From positions 5,666,001-5,730,000 of the forward strand of contig NZ_JAPFCC010000001.1 of the NCBI RefSeq assembly GCF_025562715.2: a stretch of DNA of 64,000 nt, given 5' to 3'. The notes below the pieces were generated by a model. The model ran no database searches. It was not told the origin of the DNA and was given only the letters and a program-made list of their open reading frames with translations. This document shows, piece by piece, positions 9,762-17,567 of the stretch. The stretch's first letter is position 1; every line of letters begins with the position of its first letter. The translations under genes and the position numbers were made by a program. This DNA comes from Endozoicomonas gorgoniicola. Lineage in GTDB: Bacteria; Pseudomonadota; Gammaproteobacteria; Pseudomonadales; Endozoicomonadaceae.

Positions 9762-9814
9762 ATGAGCTTCAGAAGCTTTAGGTGCTTTTACCCTTTTTTC
9801 ATATAAGAAAATAA

Positions 9815-11144
9815 GGCTCTTCCTCAATTTGAGTGGGTGATTTATTATATTCTGAAGCACTCAATGCAAGGATGCACCGATGCGTGATAAGCAACTCTAT
9901 TCTCAAATACTGGGTATTGAGTCTCCTTGGTTCGTTTCTGAAGTTGAATTGTCATTACAGGATCAACAGGTTCGGGTATTCATTGAACACAATGGTAAAA
10001 AGGCCTGCAAATGCAGTGTTTGCGATAAGCCCTGCTCTGGCTACGACCACATCACTCAGAAGTGGCGTCATCTGGATACCTGTCAGTTTCAGACTATTCT
10101 AGTTGCCAGGGTTCCACGGACCCAGTGCCCTGAGCATAAGGTGTTAGCCATCAATGTGCCCTGGGCTGAATCTGACTCTCGATATACAGCTCTGTTTGAA
10201 GCCCTTGTTATTGACTGGCTAAAGGAGGCAACTACGAAGGCAGTTGCACGACAAATGAAGCTTGGTTGGAATGCCATAGACGGTATTCAGCAGCGTGCAG
10301 TGAAGAGAGGACTGGCTCGTCGTGATGCTAAGCCACCAAAACGAATCGCTGTTGATGAAACCTCATTTCAAAAGCATCATGAATACGTCACAGTGGTCAC
10401 TGACCACGACCAAGGCGTTGTTATTCACGTTTCTGATGACCGTAAAAGTGACAGTCTCAACGAGTACTTTGACACACTGCCCTATGACCATAAAGAGGGG
10501 ATCGAATGCGTGACGATGGACATGTCCAAGGCTTACATCAAGTCAGTCAGTGAGAATGTTCCAGACGCAGATCAGAAGATTGCATTTGATAAGTTTCACG
10601 TTGCTCAGTCTCTGGGTAAAGCTGTCAACAAGGTTCGGATAGAAGAGAACAAAGCCCTTGTAAACCAAGGTGTAGAGCTGCTTAAGGGGACTCGCTACGA
10701 CTGGCTGACTAACCCTGAAAACATGTCTGAAGAGCAGTGGGATAACTTCGAACCACTGAGAAACTCGACACTTAAAACAGCTCGCGCCTGGGCCATCCGG
10801 CAAATGGCAATGAGCTTATGGAATTACAAGTCCAGAGCTTGGGCAATCAAGGCCTGGAAGAGGTGGCTATGCTGGGCGCAGAGATGTCGGCTTGAGCCCA
10901 TAAAAGAAGTTGCCAGAACGGTCAAAGAGCACTTGTGGGGTATCATCAACGCTATTGTCCTTGAGGCTAATAACGGTCGAGCAGAGGGAGTGAACAGCAA
11001 GATTCAGAGTTTGAAGAATCGGGCTTGTGGCTTTCGAAACCGTGAAAGATATAAGACAGCGATCTACTTTCATCTTGGAGGCTTGGACTTGTACCCCACT
11101 GGCGTACGTCGTTGAAAACTACCCACTTAAAACAGGGAAGAACC
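9815..11144 (+). mobile_element. ISL3-family insertion sequence, complete
   Basis: This 1330-bp element begins GGCTCTTCCTCAATTTGAGT and ends with the imperfect complement ACTTAAAACAGGGAAGAACC. It is flanked by a perfect 8-bp duplication GAAAATAA (9807-9814 and 11145-11152), as expected for ISL3. It lies between cas6f and the CRISPR leader, and so separates the Cascade genes from the array by 1.3 kb. Confidence 0.95.
9880..11115 (+). CDS. ISL3-family transposase
   Basis: This is an intact 411-residue transposase. The N-terminus carries a zinc-ribbon-like pair of cysteine motifs (CKCSVCDKPCSGY, residues 47-59, and a later CPEHK). The catalytic DDE domain opens with RIAVDETSFQKHHEYVTVVTD (around residues 150-170, first Asp) and has a second Asp in VTMDMSKAYIKSV (around 211). 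The late block ANNGRAEGVNSKIQSLKNRACGF carries the final acidic residue. The layout and length are standard for ISL3. Confidence 0.94.
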   Translation: MRDKQLYSQILGIESPWFVSEVELSLQDQQVRVFIEHNGKKACKCSVCDKPCSGYDHITQKWRHLDTCQFQTILVARVPRTQCPEHKVLAINVPWAESDSRYTALFEALVIDWLKEATTKAVARQMKLGWNAIDGIQQRAVKRGLARRDAKPPKRIAVDETSFQKHHEYVTVVTDHDQGVVIHVSDDRKSDSLNEYFDTLPYDHKEGIECVTMDMSKAYIKSVSENVPDADQKIAFDKFHVAQSLGKAVNKVRIEENKALVNQGVELLKGTRYDWLTNPENMSEEQWDNFEPLRNSTLKTARAWAIRQMAMSLWNYKSRAWAIKAWKRWLCWAQRCRLEPIKEVARTVKEHLWGIINAIVLEANNGRAEGVNSKIQSLKNRACGFRNRERYKTAIYFHLGGLDLYPTGVRR

Positions 11145-11258
11145 GAAAATAAACTTCAGCCATATCAATGGCCTACATGTAGTTGAAAAAATATAGGGTT
11201 TTCAGCAGAGTTTGATGTAACCTATTAATACCGGACTGGATTCTGTGAATTTCGTTCA

Positions 11259-11645
11259 GTGTTCTACCGGGTAGGCAGCTGAGTATAATAGGTGACAGTC
11301 GACAGGACAATGGCAGCAGTGTTCTGCCGGGTAGGCAGCTGAGCATGTCAGTCCATTCTGCAGAGCAAGAGTCAGAGTGTGTTCTGCCGGTTAGGCAGCT
11401 GAGCATAGTCGAATCCACCTATGTCCTGAGTCATGGAAGTGTTCTGCCGGGTAGGCAGCTGAGCATTCATCATTCGAGCAGGATCAGAGCTTGCCGTTGT
11501 ATTCTGCCGGGTAGGCAGCTGAGCATCGCTTAAACTTGGCATAAAGCTTTTGTGCCGCGTGTTCTGCCGGATAGGCAGTTGAATAAGAATGAGGCATGGA
11601 AGCGTACCCTGAATTATCTACTCTGCCGGACAGGCAGCTCTATCG
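11259..11645 (+). CRISPR. Type I-F3 CRISPR array, seven repeats, last ones degenerate
   Basis: 28-bp repeats start at 11259, 11319, 11379, 11439, 11499, 11559 and about 11618. Five spacers are 32 bp (11287-11318, 11347-11378, 11407-11438, 11467-11498, 11527-11558) and the last is about 31 bp (11587-11617). The repeat core CTGCCGGGTAGGCAGCTGAG forms the type I-F hairpin CTGCC/GGCAG. Repeats 2 to 4 are almost uniform, while repeat 1 has CTACC in the stem. Repeat 6 changes to GGCAGTTGAATAA and repeat 7 to CTCTGCCGGACAGGCAGCTC. Degenerate terminal repeats framing a self-guide are known from I-F3 CASTs. The array reads in the same direction as cas8-cas7-cas6. No spacer matches the bases next to the right end by eye. 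Confidence 0.95.
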
Positions 11646-11668
11646 CTGGGGTAATGGAATCCCCAGCG
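11644..11668 (+). terminator. Hairpin just after the CRISPR array
   Basis: A perfect 8-bp stem CGCTGGGG/CCCCAGCG with a 9-base loop directly follows the last repeat. There is no clean T-run after it (CTTATTGTC), so it may be a weak terminator or an end-protecting structure of the array transcript. Confidence 0.5.
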
Positions 11669-11703
11669 CTTATTGTCATGATACTCTTCAATTTCCATTA
11701 AAA

Positions 11704-11806
11704 ATTGTCACTTTATACTTTAAAACATAATTGCCACTTTATTCTTTATAGTCTCATTTGCCTGTAGGTGAAATGGTTTCATTGTCGATTTATGCTTCAA
11801 ACAACA
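11704..11806 (+). repeat. Transposon right end with three TnsB-like binding sites
   Basis: Three related sites share the pattern ATTG(T/C)C(A/G)(C/A)TTTAT: 11704-11729 (ATTGTCACTTTATACTTTAA), 11730-11755 (ATTGCCACTTTATTCTTTAT) and 11781-11806 (ATTGTCGATTTATGCTTCAA, then ACAACA). The last ends in CAACA, the complement of the TGTTG tip of Tn7-like elements such as Tn6677. The bases next to it, GGATG, would be one copy of a 5-bp target duplication; its partner is not in the window. The sites lie about 60-160 bp after the array, as in known I-F3 elements. Confidence 0.8.
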
Positions 11807-11920
11807 GGATGACTGGGTGCTTATGATTAGTGAAATGTTAACCAAGAGTACTGGAGATCATCATTAAAGCACTCAGAGTGATCAGAATGAGAGTCAGCCT
11901 GTGCAGCGCTTTGTCAGATA

Positions 11921-13201
11921 CTAATTTAGTGTTAATCCATCTACCGCTTTTAGTAGTGTTGGCATAACGTCCAGGAACGTCATTGCTACTGTACGTGGGT
12001 GTTGCATTTGGTCTTGTGAGCCGAACGTCTTGATTACTGTCTTAGTTGCTGGCTCACCTACTGTTACCTGACCAGATACACCTACGAACGCGATGAAGCG
12101 GCGACCGTCTACGTTAAGTACGCGAATTTGGTCTTTATACCAAGCGTCTGCTAGTAGTGCAGAGAAGCCATCGTGTTTCCAGGCGCTCTTAACTTCGTCG
12201 TTACCTTCGATTAGATCATCAATGAACTTCTTAGGTACTACTTGTTCGCCCTTACGGTTCTTACCGTCGTTCATCAGGAGATCCATTAGCTTTGCACCGT
12301 CACGCGCTGTAACGTGGTGGCCACCTGAGGCAACAGCCTCACCGTTACGGTTTGTCATCATTTCAGCGTCATATTCCGCGCCCATTGGTTTAAACAGGCG
12401 TTCTTCCAGGATTTCAACGTAACGCTTGCCTTCTAAGCGTTCCATTAGCATCGCTAGCATTTCAGTGTTCATACATAGGTATTCGAACGCTTCACCACGT
12501 TTAACGTCACTACGCTGACCTAGTGTTTGAGCTACTTCAATGATGTTTTTGTAGTCGTACTTAGATGGACCATTCCAGTCTTGTGTTTCACTCTGTCTTT
12601 CATCGACCATCTTCCCTGGCGTTTTGATTACTTCGATACCAGAGCGCATATCCGCAACTTGCTCAACGGTCGCACCATCCCAACCAGTACCTTTAAGCTC
12701 TGGAAGGTATTTAGTTAACTGGTCTTTCATGTTTACGCGACCTTCCGCTACGAATGTAGATAGAAGAATGCCTGTGTAAGACTTACCCGCTGACATTTCC
12801 AGGTGCGTTTTAGCCTTGTGCATACCGTTCCAGTATTGTTCGTGTACTAGCTTGCCGTCTTTAAGAACTACCAGCGCTTCCATTTTCAAGCGGAACGGGA
12901 TAATTGTGCTTAGTGGGTATTCGCCGTCGAAGTCGTTACCAGTTAGCTTGTCCAGGTCAAGAAGTTGTTTGGTTTCGCCCAGGTTCCAAACGTAATCACC
13001 AGTGTGCATTTTTACGTAGTGAGTGAATTTGTAGGCTTGTTGGTAAGTAAGAGATTCGTTCTCTTCTTCCCAGTTGTCTTGAGTGATGCCAACCACACCA
13101 ACTTGTTCAAGGAACGCCGCATCTGGCTTATGGATTTCTAGCGCCTGTGCGCCGAACGAGGTCGTTGCTGCCACAGCCATAGCAATAATGGTCTTTTTCA
13201 T
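11921..13201 (-). CDS. Secreted serine hydrolase (beta-lactamase-like fold)
   Basis: The product has 426 residues and a clear signal peptide, MKKTIIAMAVAATTSFGAQA. The mature part resembles the class C beta-lactamase/esterase/6-aminohexanoate-dimer hydrolase superfamily. The nucleophile motif SAGK (SxxK) sits in LEMSAGKSYTG, followed by LPELKGTGWDGATVEQVADMRSGI, a typical lid-proximal stretch. It would act in the periplasm on an ester or amide that cannot be named from sequence. The ATG at 13201 is preferred over the in-frame one at 13243 because it starts the signal peptide and has GAGAT upstream. Codon use (many CGT, GGT, GAA, CTT) and lower GC differ from the neighbouring phn genes, suggesting transfer. 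It starts 115 bases beyond the transposon right end, on the opposite strand. Confidence 0.85.
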   Translation of the reverse strand: MKKTIIAMAVAATTSFGAQALEIHKPDAAFLEQVGVVGITQDNWEEENESLTYQQAYKFTHYVKMHTGDYVWNLGETKQLLDLDKLTGNDFDGEYPLSTIIPFRLKMEALVVLKDGKLVHEQYWNGMHKAKTHLEMSAGKSYTGILLSTFVAEGRVNMKDQLTKYLPELKGTGWDGATVEQVADMRSGIEVIKTPGKMVDERQSETQDWNGPSKYDYKNIIEVAQTLGQRSDVKRGEAFEYLCMNTEMLAMLMERLEGKRYVEILEERLFKPMGAEYDAEMMTNRNGEAVASGGHHVTARDGAKLMDLLMNDGKNRKGEQVVPKKFIDDLIEGNDEVKSAWKHDGFSALLADAWYKDQIRVLNVDGRRFIAFVGVSGQVTVGEPATKTVIKTFGSQDQMQHPRTVAMTFLDVMPTLLKAVDGLTLN

Positions 13202-13253
13202 TTTAATATCTCTTTGAAGTAGGGTCGCACCTTGGCGCGGCATACATTAGAAA

Positions 13254-13499
13254 TTAGTAGTTCTTAATGTGAACTTCTTTGTGTTCGTCGTCGGTACGCA
13301 TGTACATATCGACTTTTTTACCGTTCGCTGTCTTCATAAACTCTTGCGCCGCTTTTAAGCGCTCAAGGGTATGAGAGCCGAACTCTTGTGATTTCTGCGC
13401 TTCGTAGATTTCCCAACCTAAATGCAGTGATGGCGTAGAGTCCTTTTCGATAATTTCACCACCGTCTAATTGACGTGCAGTACCCTCATCAGCAAACAG
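13254..13499 (-). pseudogene. 3' remnant of an unrecognised gene upstream of the serine hydrolase
   Basis: An 81-residue open frame runs from CTG at 13499, directly after an in-frame TAG, to a TAA at 13254-13256. It contains LHLGWEIYEAQKSQEFGSHT and ends DEHKEVHIKNY. There is no start codon or SD at its 5' edge, and its codon use resembles the serine hydrolase gene 52 bases downstream. I read it as the last part of a gene that arrived with that hydrolase and lost its 5' part at about 13500. I do not recognise its family. Confidence 0.55.
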
Positions 13500-13581
13500 C
13501 TACATTAAACAAAAAATGGATATAAGCAACACTAATAAATAGTATTTTTGATTATAATCAATGATTTATGGGCTATGGCAT

Positions 13582-13743
13582 TTACGATGTTGTTTGCCAG
13601 AAATGAAATGAAAACATACTGTGAATTTTTCCTGAGCTGAGCAGCTTCATTCTGTAAACTACCATGCTCAATGCAGGCTTTTTAAGATCGCTGCTTGACC
13701 ACAAGGCACCACTTAAAAGTGTTGATACTGCTGTGAATGCCAT
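13582..13743 (-). CDS. Possible small ORF (53 aa)
   Basis: The frame MAFTAVSTLLSGALWSSSDL… ends in SFHFWQTTS. It extends upstream without a start to a TGA near 13791, right behind the stop of the C58 protease gene. It could be a frameshifted or read-through extension of that gene, or chance. No SD is clear. The rest of 13500-13794 shows no other gene. Confidence 0.2.
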   Translation of the reverse strand: MAFTAVSTLLSGALWSSSDLKKPALSMVVYRMKLLSSGKIHSMFSFHFWQTTS

Positions 13744-13794
13744 AACAAGGCCTGTGGAGGTGGCAATGACGGAGGAATCGCTATGTCAATGAGG

Positions 13795-14430
13795 TTACTC
13801 ACACATGCTTACTCCGGAAATCATTCCGAAACCCGTCGCGAAACCGTTGTTCAGGTAGTAGTGGTTATTCAGGTGTTCTACCATCCCCTTTAGAAAGCTC
13901 GGTTCATCATGGGAACGGAATAAACCAAAGTTTGGATCAAAAAAATCATAGACTCCATTTTCAGATCGTCCGCCCAGTGTATGGTAACCACCGTCTTTAT
14001 GCTTTAGGACTATTATGCAATACCCCTTACTCCTGGCCACATAGGCAGTAGCTTGAACCGGATTAAACCCTGTACTCAGTTGTATGTGTGGTGATACTGC
14101 ACGTAGCCCTTGACTCGCCAGCAGAACGGAAACAGCTTCACGCAGGCTGTTTACCTCTTTCATGCCGTATTCTCTACCGTACATGGTTTTTTTGAAGAGA
14201 CTTGAGTTCACAATAGCCATCAAATGCTGTGAACCCAGATCAACAGCTGACTTGATCTCACCGTATGAAGCTATACTTTTTTTAAACCAAACCATCAGCA
14301 TGGCGCTACATATTCCCAGTGGTTTTTTCACTCCTCCAATATGGCTGGCTTTGATATTGCCAGATGGATCTATTTTCCAGTGACAAAAAGCGGATTCGAT
14401 ATTTACTATCGGGAAAATCTTAGTAAACAT
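13795..14430 (-). CDS. YopT-like C58-family cysteine protease, putative effector
   Basis: The 211-residue protein carries the catalytic pattern of the YopT/AvrPphB clan: Cys41 in KPLGICSAMLMVWF, His150 in DGGYHTLGGRS and Asp165 in YDFFDPNFGLF. The His-to-Asp spacing and the FFDPNFG motif are characteristic. Known members are injected into host cells and cleave small GTPases or kinases; that role here is inference. No signal peptide is visible, as expected for a type III type substrate. ATG 14430 is chosen because GGAGG lies about 10 bases upstream, instead of the in-frame ATG at 14469. It stands alone, with about 300 bp of gene-poor DNA downstream and no chaperone gene beside it. Confidence 0.85.
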   Translation of the reverse strand: MFTKIFPIVNIESAFCHWKIDPSGNIKASHIGGVKKPLGICSAMLMVWFKKSIASYGEIKSAVDLGSQHLMAIVNSSLFKKTMYGREYGMKEVNSLREAVSVLLASQGLRAVSPHIQLSTGFNPVQATAYVARSKGYCIIVLKHKDGGYHTLGGRSENGVYDFFDPNFGLFRSHDEPSFLKGMVEHLNNHYYLNNGFATGFGMISGVSMCE

Positions 14431-14636
14431 CGCTAACAACCTCCACGCGCTCAGGTTCACTGAGAGCAAAAGTATTTCTGGTCATTGGCATACAGTAGCC
14501 CAGTAGCCCAAATTTCTGCAAATGGTTGAAACAATGAAGTCATTTGGGATGATGGCAACCAGTCGTAAAACAAAAACACAGCGGAACCATTAAGGAACAG
14601 CTGTGTTGTCAGGCTTGAGCTGAGCTACGGTTTAGG

Positions 14637-15860
14637 CTATTGCATCGCCAGATAAAAAGCATCGAAATTACGCAACGTTTTACCCGTGTTTTTAGCAATA
14701 GCAAAATTCGTGATCAAAGGGATACGCTGTTCAGAAATGCCACCATGAGAACGCAGGGTTCCGTGCAGGCGTCCCAGGTCGTGATGAGCTTGCGATTTAC
14801 CCAGTACAAAATCAGGTTCCGCCAGTAAAATCAGGTTGCCAATTCGTTCGGGGTCCAGCTCAAATCGTTCTGCCGCTTCTTGTCGGGTGAGTACTGCTGC
14901 AATGCCTTTCTGCTCGTTCAGGATTTTTCCGATATCCTGCGCCAGCGCCTGATCTTCAACATAAATAGCAGCAAAAGAACCCAGTGCGCTGTGGTGGGCA
15001 ACATACGGGTCAGTGATTGGCAAAATGGTGCGGTACGAATTCGCTGGAAAGAGTTCTTCGAGTACTTCGTCAATAAATACGATGTTGGCTTTGCCATGCT
15101 CATCCGTTTTGGCGTTCATGCCATGATCAGCAGTGATCACCATTCTGGCACCCAGCGTGTGGAGTTTGGCAAAGTAGCTATCCAGCATTTCATAAAAACT
15201 CAGGGCGCCTTCCTGTTCGGGCGCAAACGTATGCTGAATAAAGTCGGTGGTTGTCAGGTACATTAAGTCCGGTTGTTCCTGCTCCAGCAGTTTAACCCCC
15301 GCTTTGAAAACAAATTCACTGAGTTCCGGGCTATAAACGTCAGGGGTTGGCATACCGACAACCGATTCAGCATTGTCAATGCCATGCTCTTTTAGTGTGG
15401 TTTGACTGGCCAGTTCTGAAGAAAAGCAGATAGCATTACCTTTGCTGAAGTCCAGCCCATGGCTCAACATGGCTCTCAGTTTGTCTTTGGCTGTTACAGC
15501 AATTACTTTTGCACCAGCCTGGTTAAACCTTTCAAGAATGGTTGGTGCTTTCAGCAGGTCAGGATTGGTCATCATGACATCCTGAGAGCCATTAAAATAA
15601 TAATTGCCACAAATGCCATGGTGTGCCGGCGCTACGCCGGTAACAATGGACATATTATTTGGGTTGGTAAAACTTGGGATTACACAGTCCGATTCATGCT
15701 GATGACCCTGCTCGATAAGCTGTTTGATAAATGGCATTCGCCCCTTCTCAACAGCTGATGAAAAATATTCTGGTGCATTGCCATCAATGCAGATAACGAC
15801 AACAGGCTGTAATGGTTTTTTGTACAAACGACCGTTGATGTTTTGTTCAGTGTTGTTCAT
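14637..15860 (-). CDS. phnA: Phosphonoacetate hydrolase
   Basis: This 407-residue enzyme of the alkaline phosphatase superfamily would cleave the C-P bond of phosphonoacetate to acetate and phosphate using two zinc ions. Visible metal and catalytic motifs are VVVICIDGNAPEYF (Asp), VIPSFTNPNNMSIVTG (Thr nucleophile), TTDFIQHTFAPE (Asp and His), MVITADHGMNAK (Asp-His) and LHGTLRSHGG (His). Length and motif order match PhnA. The ATG at 15860 is used; TTG 15872 is an alternative. It is the last gene of a phnD-phnC-phnE-phnA operon, 84 bases after phnE, which ties the importer to this substrate class. Confidence 0.9.
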   Translation of the reverse strand: MNNTEQNINGRLYKKPLQPVVVICIDGNAPEYFSSAVEKGRMPFIKQLIEQGHQHESDCVIPSFTNPNNMSIVTGVAPAHHGICGNYYFNGSQDVMMTNPDLLKAPTILERFNQAGAKVIAVTAKDKLRAMLSHGLDFSKGNAICFSSELASQTTLKEHGIDNAESVVGMPTPDVYSPELSEFVFKAGVKLLEQEQPDLMYLTTTDFIQHTFAPEQEGALSFYEMLDSYFAKLHTLGARMVITADHGMNAKTDEHGKANIVFIDEVLEELFPANSYRTILPITDPYVAHHSALGSFAAIYVEDQALAQDIGKILNEQKGIAAVLTRQEAAERFELDPERIGNLILLAEPDFVLGKSQAHHDLGRLHGTLRSHGGISEQRIPLITNFAIAKNTGKTLRNFDAFYLAMQ

Positions 15861-15944
15861 TTTGTTTACCAATAGTTCTATTAAAAAAGTCCAATCGCAT
15901 TATAAGGGCAGCAGTTATGACTGAATTCAGCAGTCGTTAATCGT

Positions 15945-16736
15945 TTAAGACATAATTTTCTTGCGCAGGAAATTGCTCACCTGTTCAACAATAACAACCA
16001 GAAGGAAAATCATCAGGATAATAGTAGCCGCTGTACTGTAGTTGAACATATCCATGGCTACTTTCAGCTCGATACCAATTCCTCCAGCACCCACAAGACC
16101 CAGAATAACCGATGAACGGGTGGCTTTTTCCAGGGCAAACAGGGAGTCGTTAATAAACGACGGTATAGCATTTGGAATAACCGAAGTAAATGTCACATCA
16201 AGCGTGGAACCTCCGATCGTTCTGATGGCTTCCTGGGAGCCTTTGTCCTGTTCTTCCATTGACTCAGCAAAAAATTTACCAAGAAAACCAATTGTATCAA
16301 CGGCGATCGTGAGTACACCAGCCACTGGCCCCAGGCCAACCGTAATGACGAATACCAGAGCCCAGATAAGGTCGGGGACTGTTCGAAAGAATGAGATAAG
16401 ATTGCGCATCACCCAGCGCACCAACGGGTGAGGTGACAGGTTACGGGCAGACAGTATTGCCATTGGCAGGCTTAGGGCTATGCCCAGGGCTGTACCACTG
16501 ACCGCCATCAGAAATGTTTCCCACAGCAGCTCTGCCTGCATTTCTAACCGTGACAGGTTGGGCGGAAACATTTGCTCTGCCAGCCGTCCGATGCGTGGCA
16601 CACCCTCTATTAATGTCTGGACAGAGAACCCCGTCTCAACAAAAGCGGTATACAGCAGTGCCAGTGTTGAAATCATCAAAACAAATGATAATGCAGAAGG
16701 TGGTTTCACCCTGTGAGGGATATCATGCGTAGTCAT
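15945..16736 (-). CDS. phnE: Phosphonate ABC transporter permease PhnE
   Basis: The 263-residue inner-membrane permease has about six hydrophobic helices, starting SALSFVLMISTLALLYTAF. The cytoplasmic coupling (EAA-like) region is QEAIRTIGGSTLDVTFTSVIPNAIP (about residues 165-190), followed by VILGLVGAGGIGIEL, which is typical of PhnE proteins. It overlaps the phnC end by 14 bases, so translation is probably coupled. A single permease gene would form a homodimer with PhnC. Confidence 0.93.
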   Translation of the reverse strand: MTTHDIPHRVKPPSALSFVLMISTLALLYTAFVETGFSVQTLIEGVPRIGRLAEQMFPPNLSRLEMQAELLWETFLMAVSGTALGIALSLPMAILSARNLSPHPLVRWVMRNLISFFRTVPDLIWALVFVITVGLGPVAGVLTIAVDTIGFLGKFFAESMEEQDKGSQEAIRTIGGSTLDVTFTSVIPNAIPSFINDSLFALEKATRSSVILGLVGAGGIGIELKVAMDMFNYSTAATIILMIFLLVVIVEQVSNFLRKKIMS

Positions 16737-17541
16737 AGATACTTCCTAATTCTTCTACCGTGGTATTGGAAGCAGCAACATCCAGATTGATGGTTCCCTG
16801 TTTCAAACCAATGATACGGTCGGCGTACTTTACGGCATGAGATAAATGGTGAGAGATAAAAACCAGAGTGACGCCGGTTTCATCGGATAACTCAGAGAAA
16901 AGTGCCATAACTTCATTGCCTGCCACCGGATCAAGGCTGGCCACTGGCTCATCCGCAATAATCAGCGATGGCTTTTGCATAAGCGCCCTGGCGATGGCGA
17001 CTCGCTGTGACTGGCCTCCCGATAATGAACTGGCAGGTCTGGAGGCCAGACTGGTCAGCCCAACCCGATCCAGGCATTCCATTGCTTCTTCACGCAGTTG
17101 TTTGGGTGCCAGGGCCTGGTTCCAGCACAGGCATCGAAAACGGGCTCTGCCCAGGGCGCCATGCAGAACATTGGAAAGCACAGAGAGGCGTTCCATAATG
17201 TTGTGCTTTTGATGCACAAAGCCAACCTTTGCCAGAACGTTACGCTTCTGTCGTCTACTGGTGCGGTTATCCACAGGCTGGTCAAAGAAATGGACAGACT
17301 CTGACTGGCTCGGAATAATGCCAAGGCAGGCTCGCATCAGTGTGGATTTACCTGCGCCATTAGAACCAATAATCGCCAGTTTTTGCCCGTCAGGAATATC
17401 AAGGTCCAGATTACGGTAAAGATAGCTATTGCCATCAAAGGAAACATTGAGTTTTCTCACCTTTAACGCAATGTTATGACAAGGTTCAATGATTTTTGAT
17501 AGCGCGTTGAAATTTTGTTCCAGTGCGACAGCTGATGACAT
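16723..17541 (-). CDS. phnC: Phosphonate ABC transporter ATP-binding protein PhnC
   Basis: The ABC ATPase of the phosphonate importer has 272 residues. It shows Walker A IGSNGAGKSTL, Q-loop GFVHQKHN, signature LSGGQSQRVAIARAL, Walker B LIIADEPVASLDP and the switch His in VFISHHL. The start ATG at 17541 has GGGAG about 7-10 bases upstream and is preferred over the in-frame ATG at 17568, which overlaps the phnD stop. It lies between phnD and phnE on one transcript. Confidence 0.93.
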   Translation of the reverse strand: MSSAVALEQNFNALSKIIEPCHNIALKVRKLNVSFDGNSYLYRNLDLDIPDGQKLAIIGSNGAGKSTLMRACLGIIPSQSESVHFFDQPVDNRTSRRQKRNVLAKVGFVHQKHNIMERLSVLSNVLHGALGRARFRCLCWNQALAPKQLREEAMECLDRVGLTSLASRPASSLSGGQSQRVAIARALMQKPSLIIADEPVASLDPVAGNEVMALFSELSDETGVTLVFISHHLSHAVKYADRIIGLKQGTINLDVAASNTTVEELGSIYDYA

Positions 17542-17567
17542 GGTATCCGCTCCCAAAATGCTAAACA

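Larger units (their letters stand above)
3081..11806 (+). mobile_element. Type I-F3 CRISPR-associated Tn7-like transposon, right-hand part, IS-disrupted
   Basis: The order tniQ - cas8/5 - cas7 - cas6 - CRISPR array - transposon right end is the signature of I-F3 CASTs (the Tn6677 type). In these, a Cas1-, Cas2- and Cas3-free Cascade with TniQ guides a TnsABC transposase. Seen here: all four protein genes on one strand with 1-nt gaps or short overlaps, a 28-bp repeat array with 32-bp spacers, and three TnsB-like sites ending in CAACA at 11806. Not seen: tnsA, tnsB, tnsC and the left end, which must lie left of the window or be lost. Two insertion sequences sit inside and IS elements truncate its left side, so the copy is probably no longer able to move by RNA guidance on its own. 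The left coordinate is only where the surviving DNA begins. Confidence 0.88.

Noticed and set aside
11259..11645. Array as part of an ordinary type I-F immune system
   Set aside because: No cas1 or cas2-3 is present, tniQ leads the operon and a Tn7-like end follows, so the CAST reading fits better.
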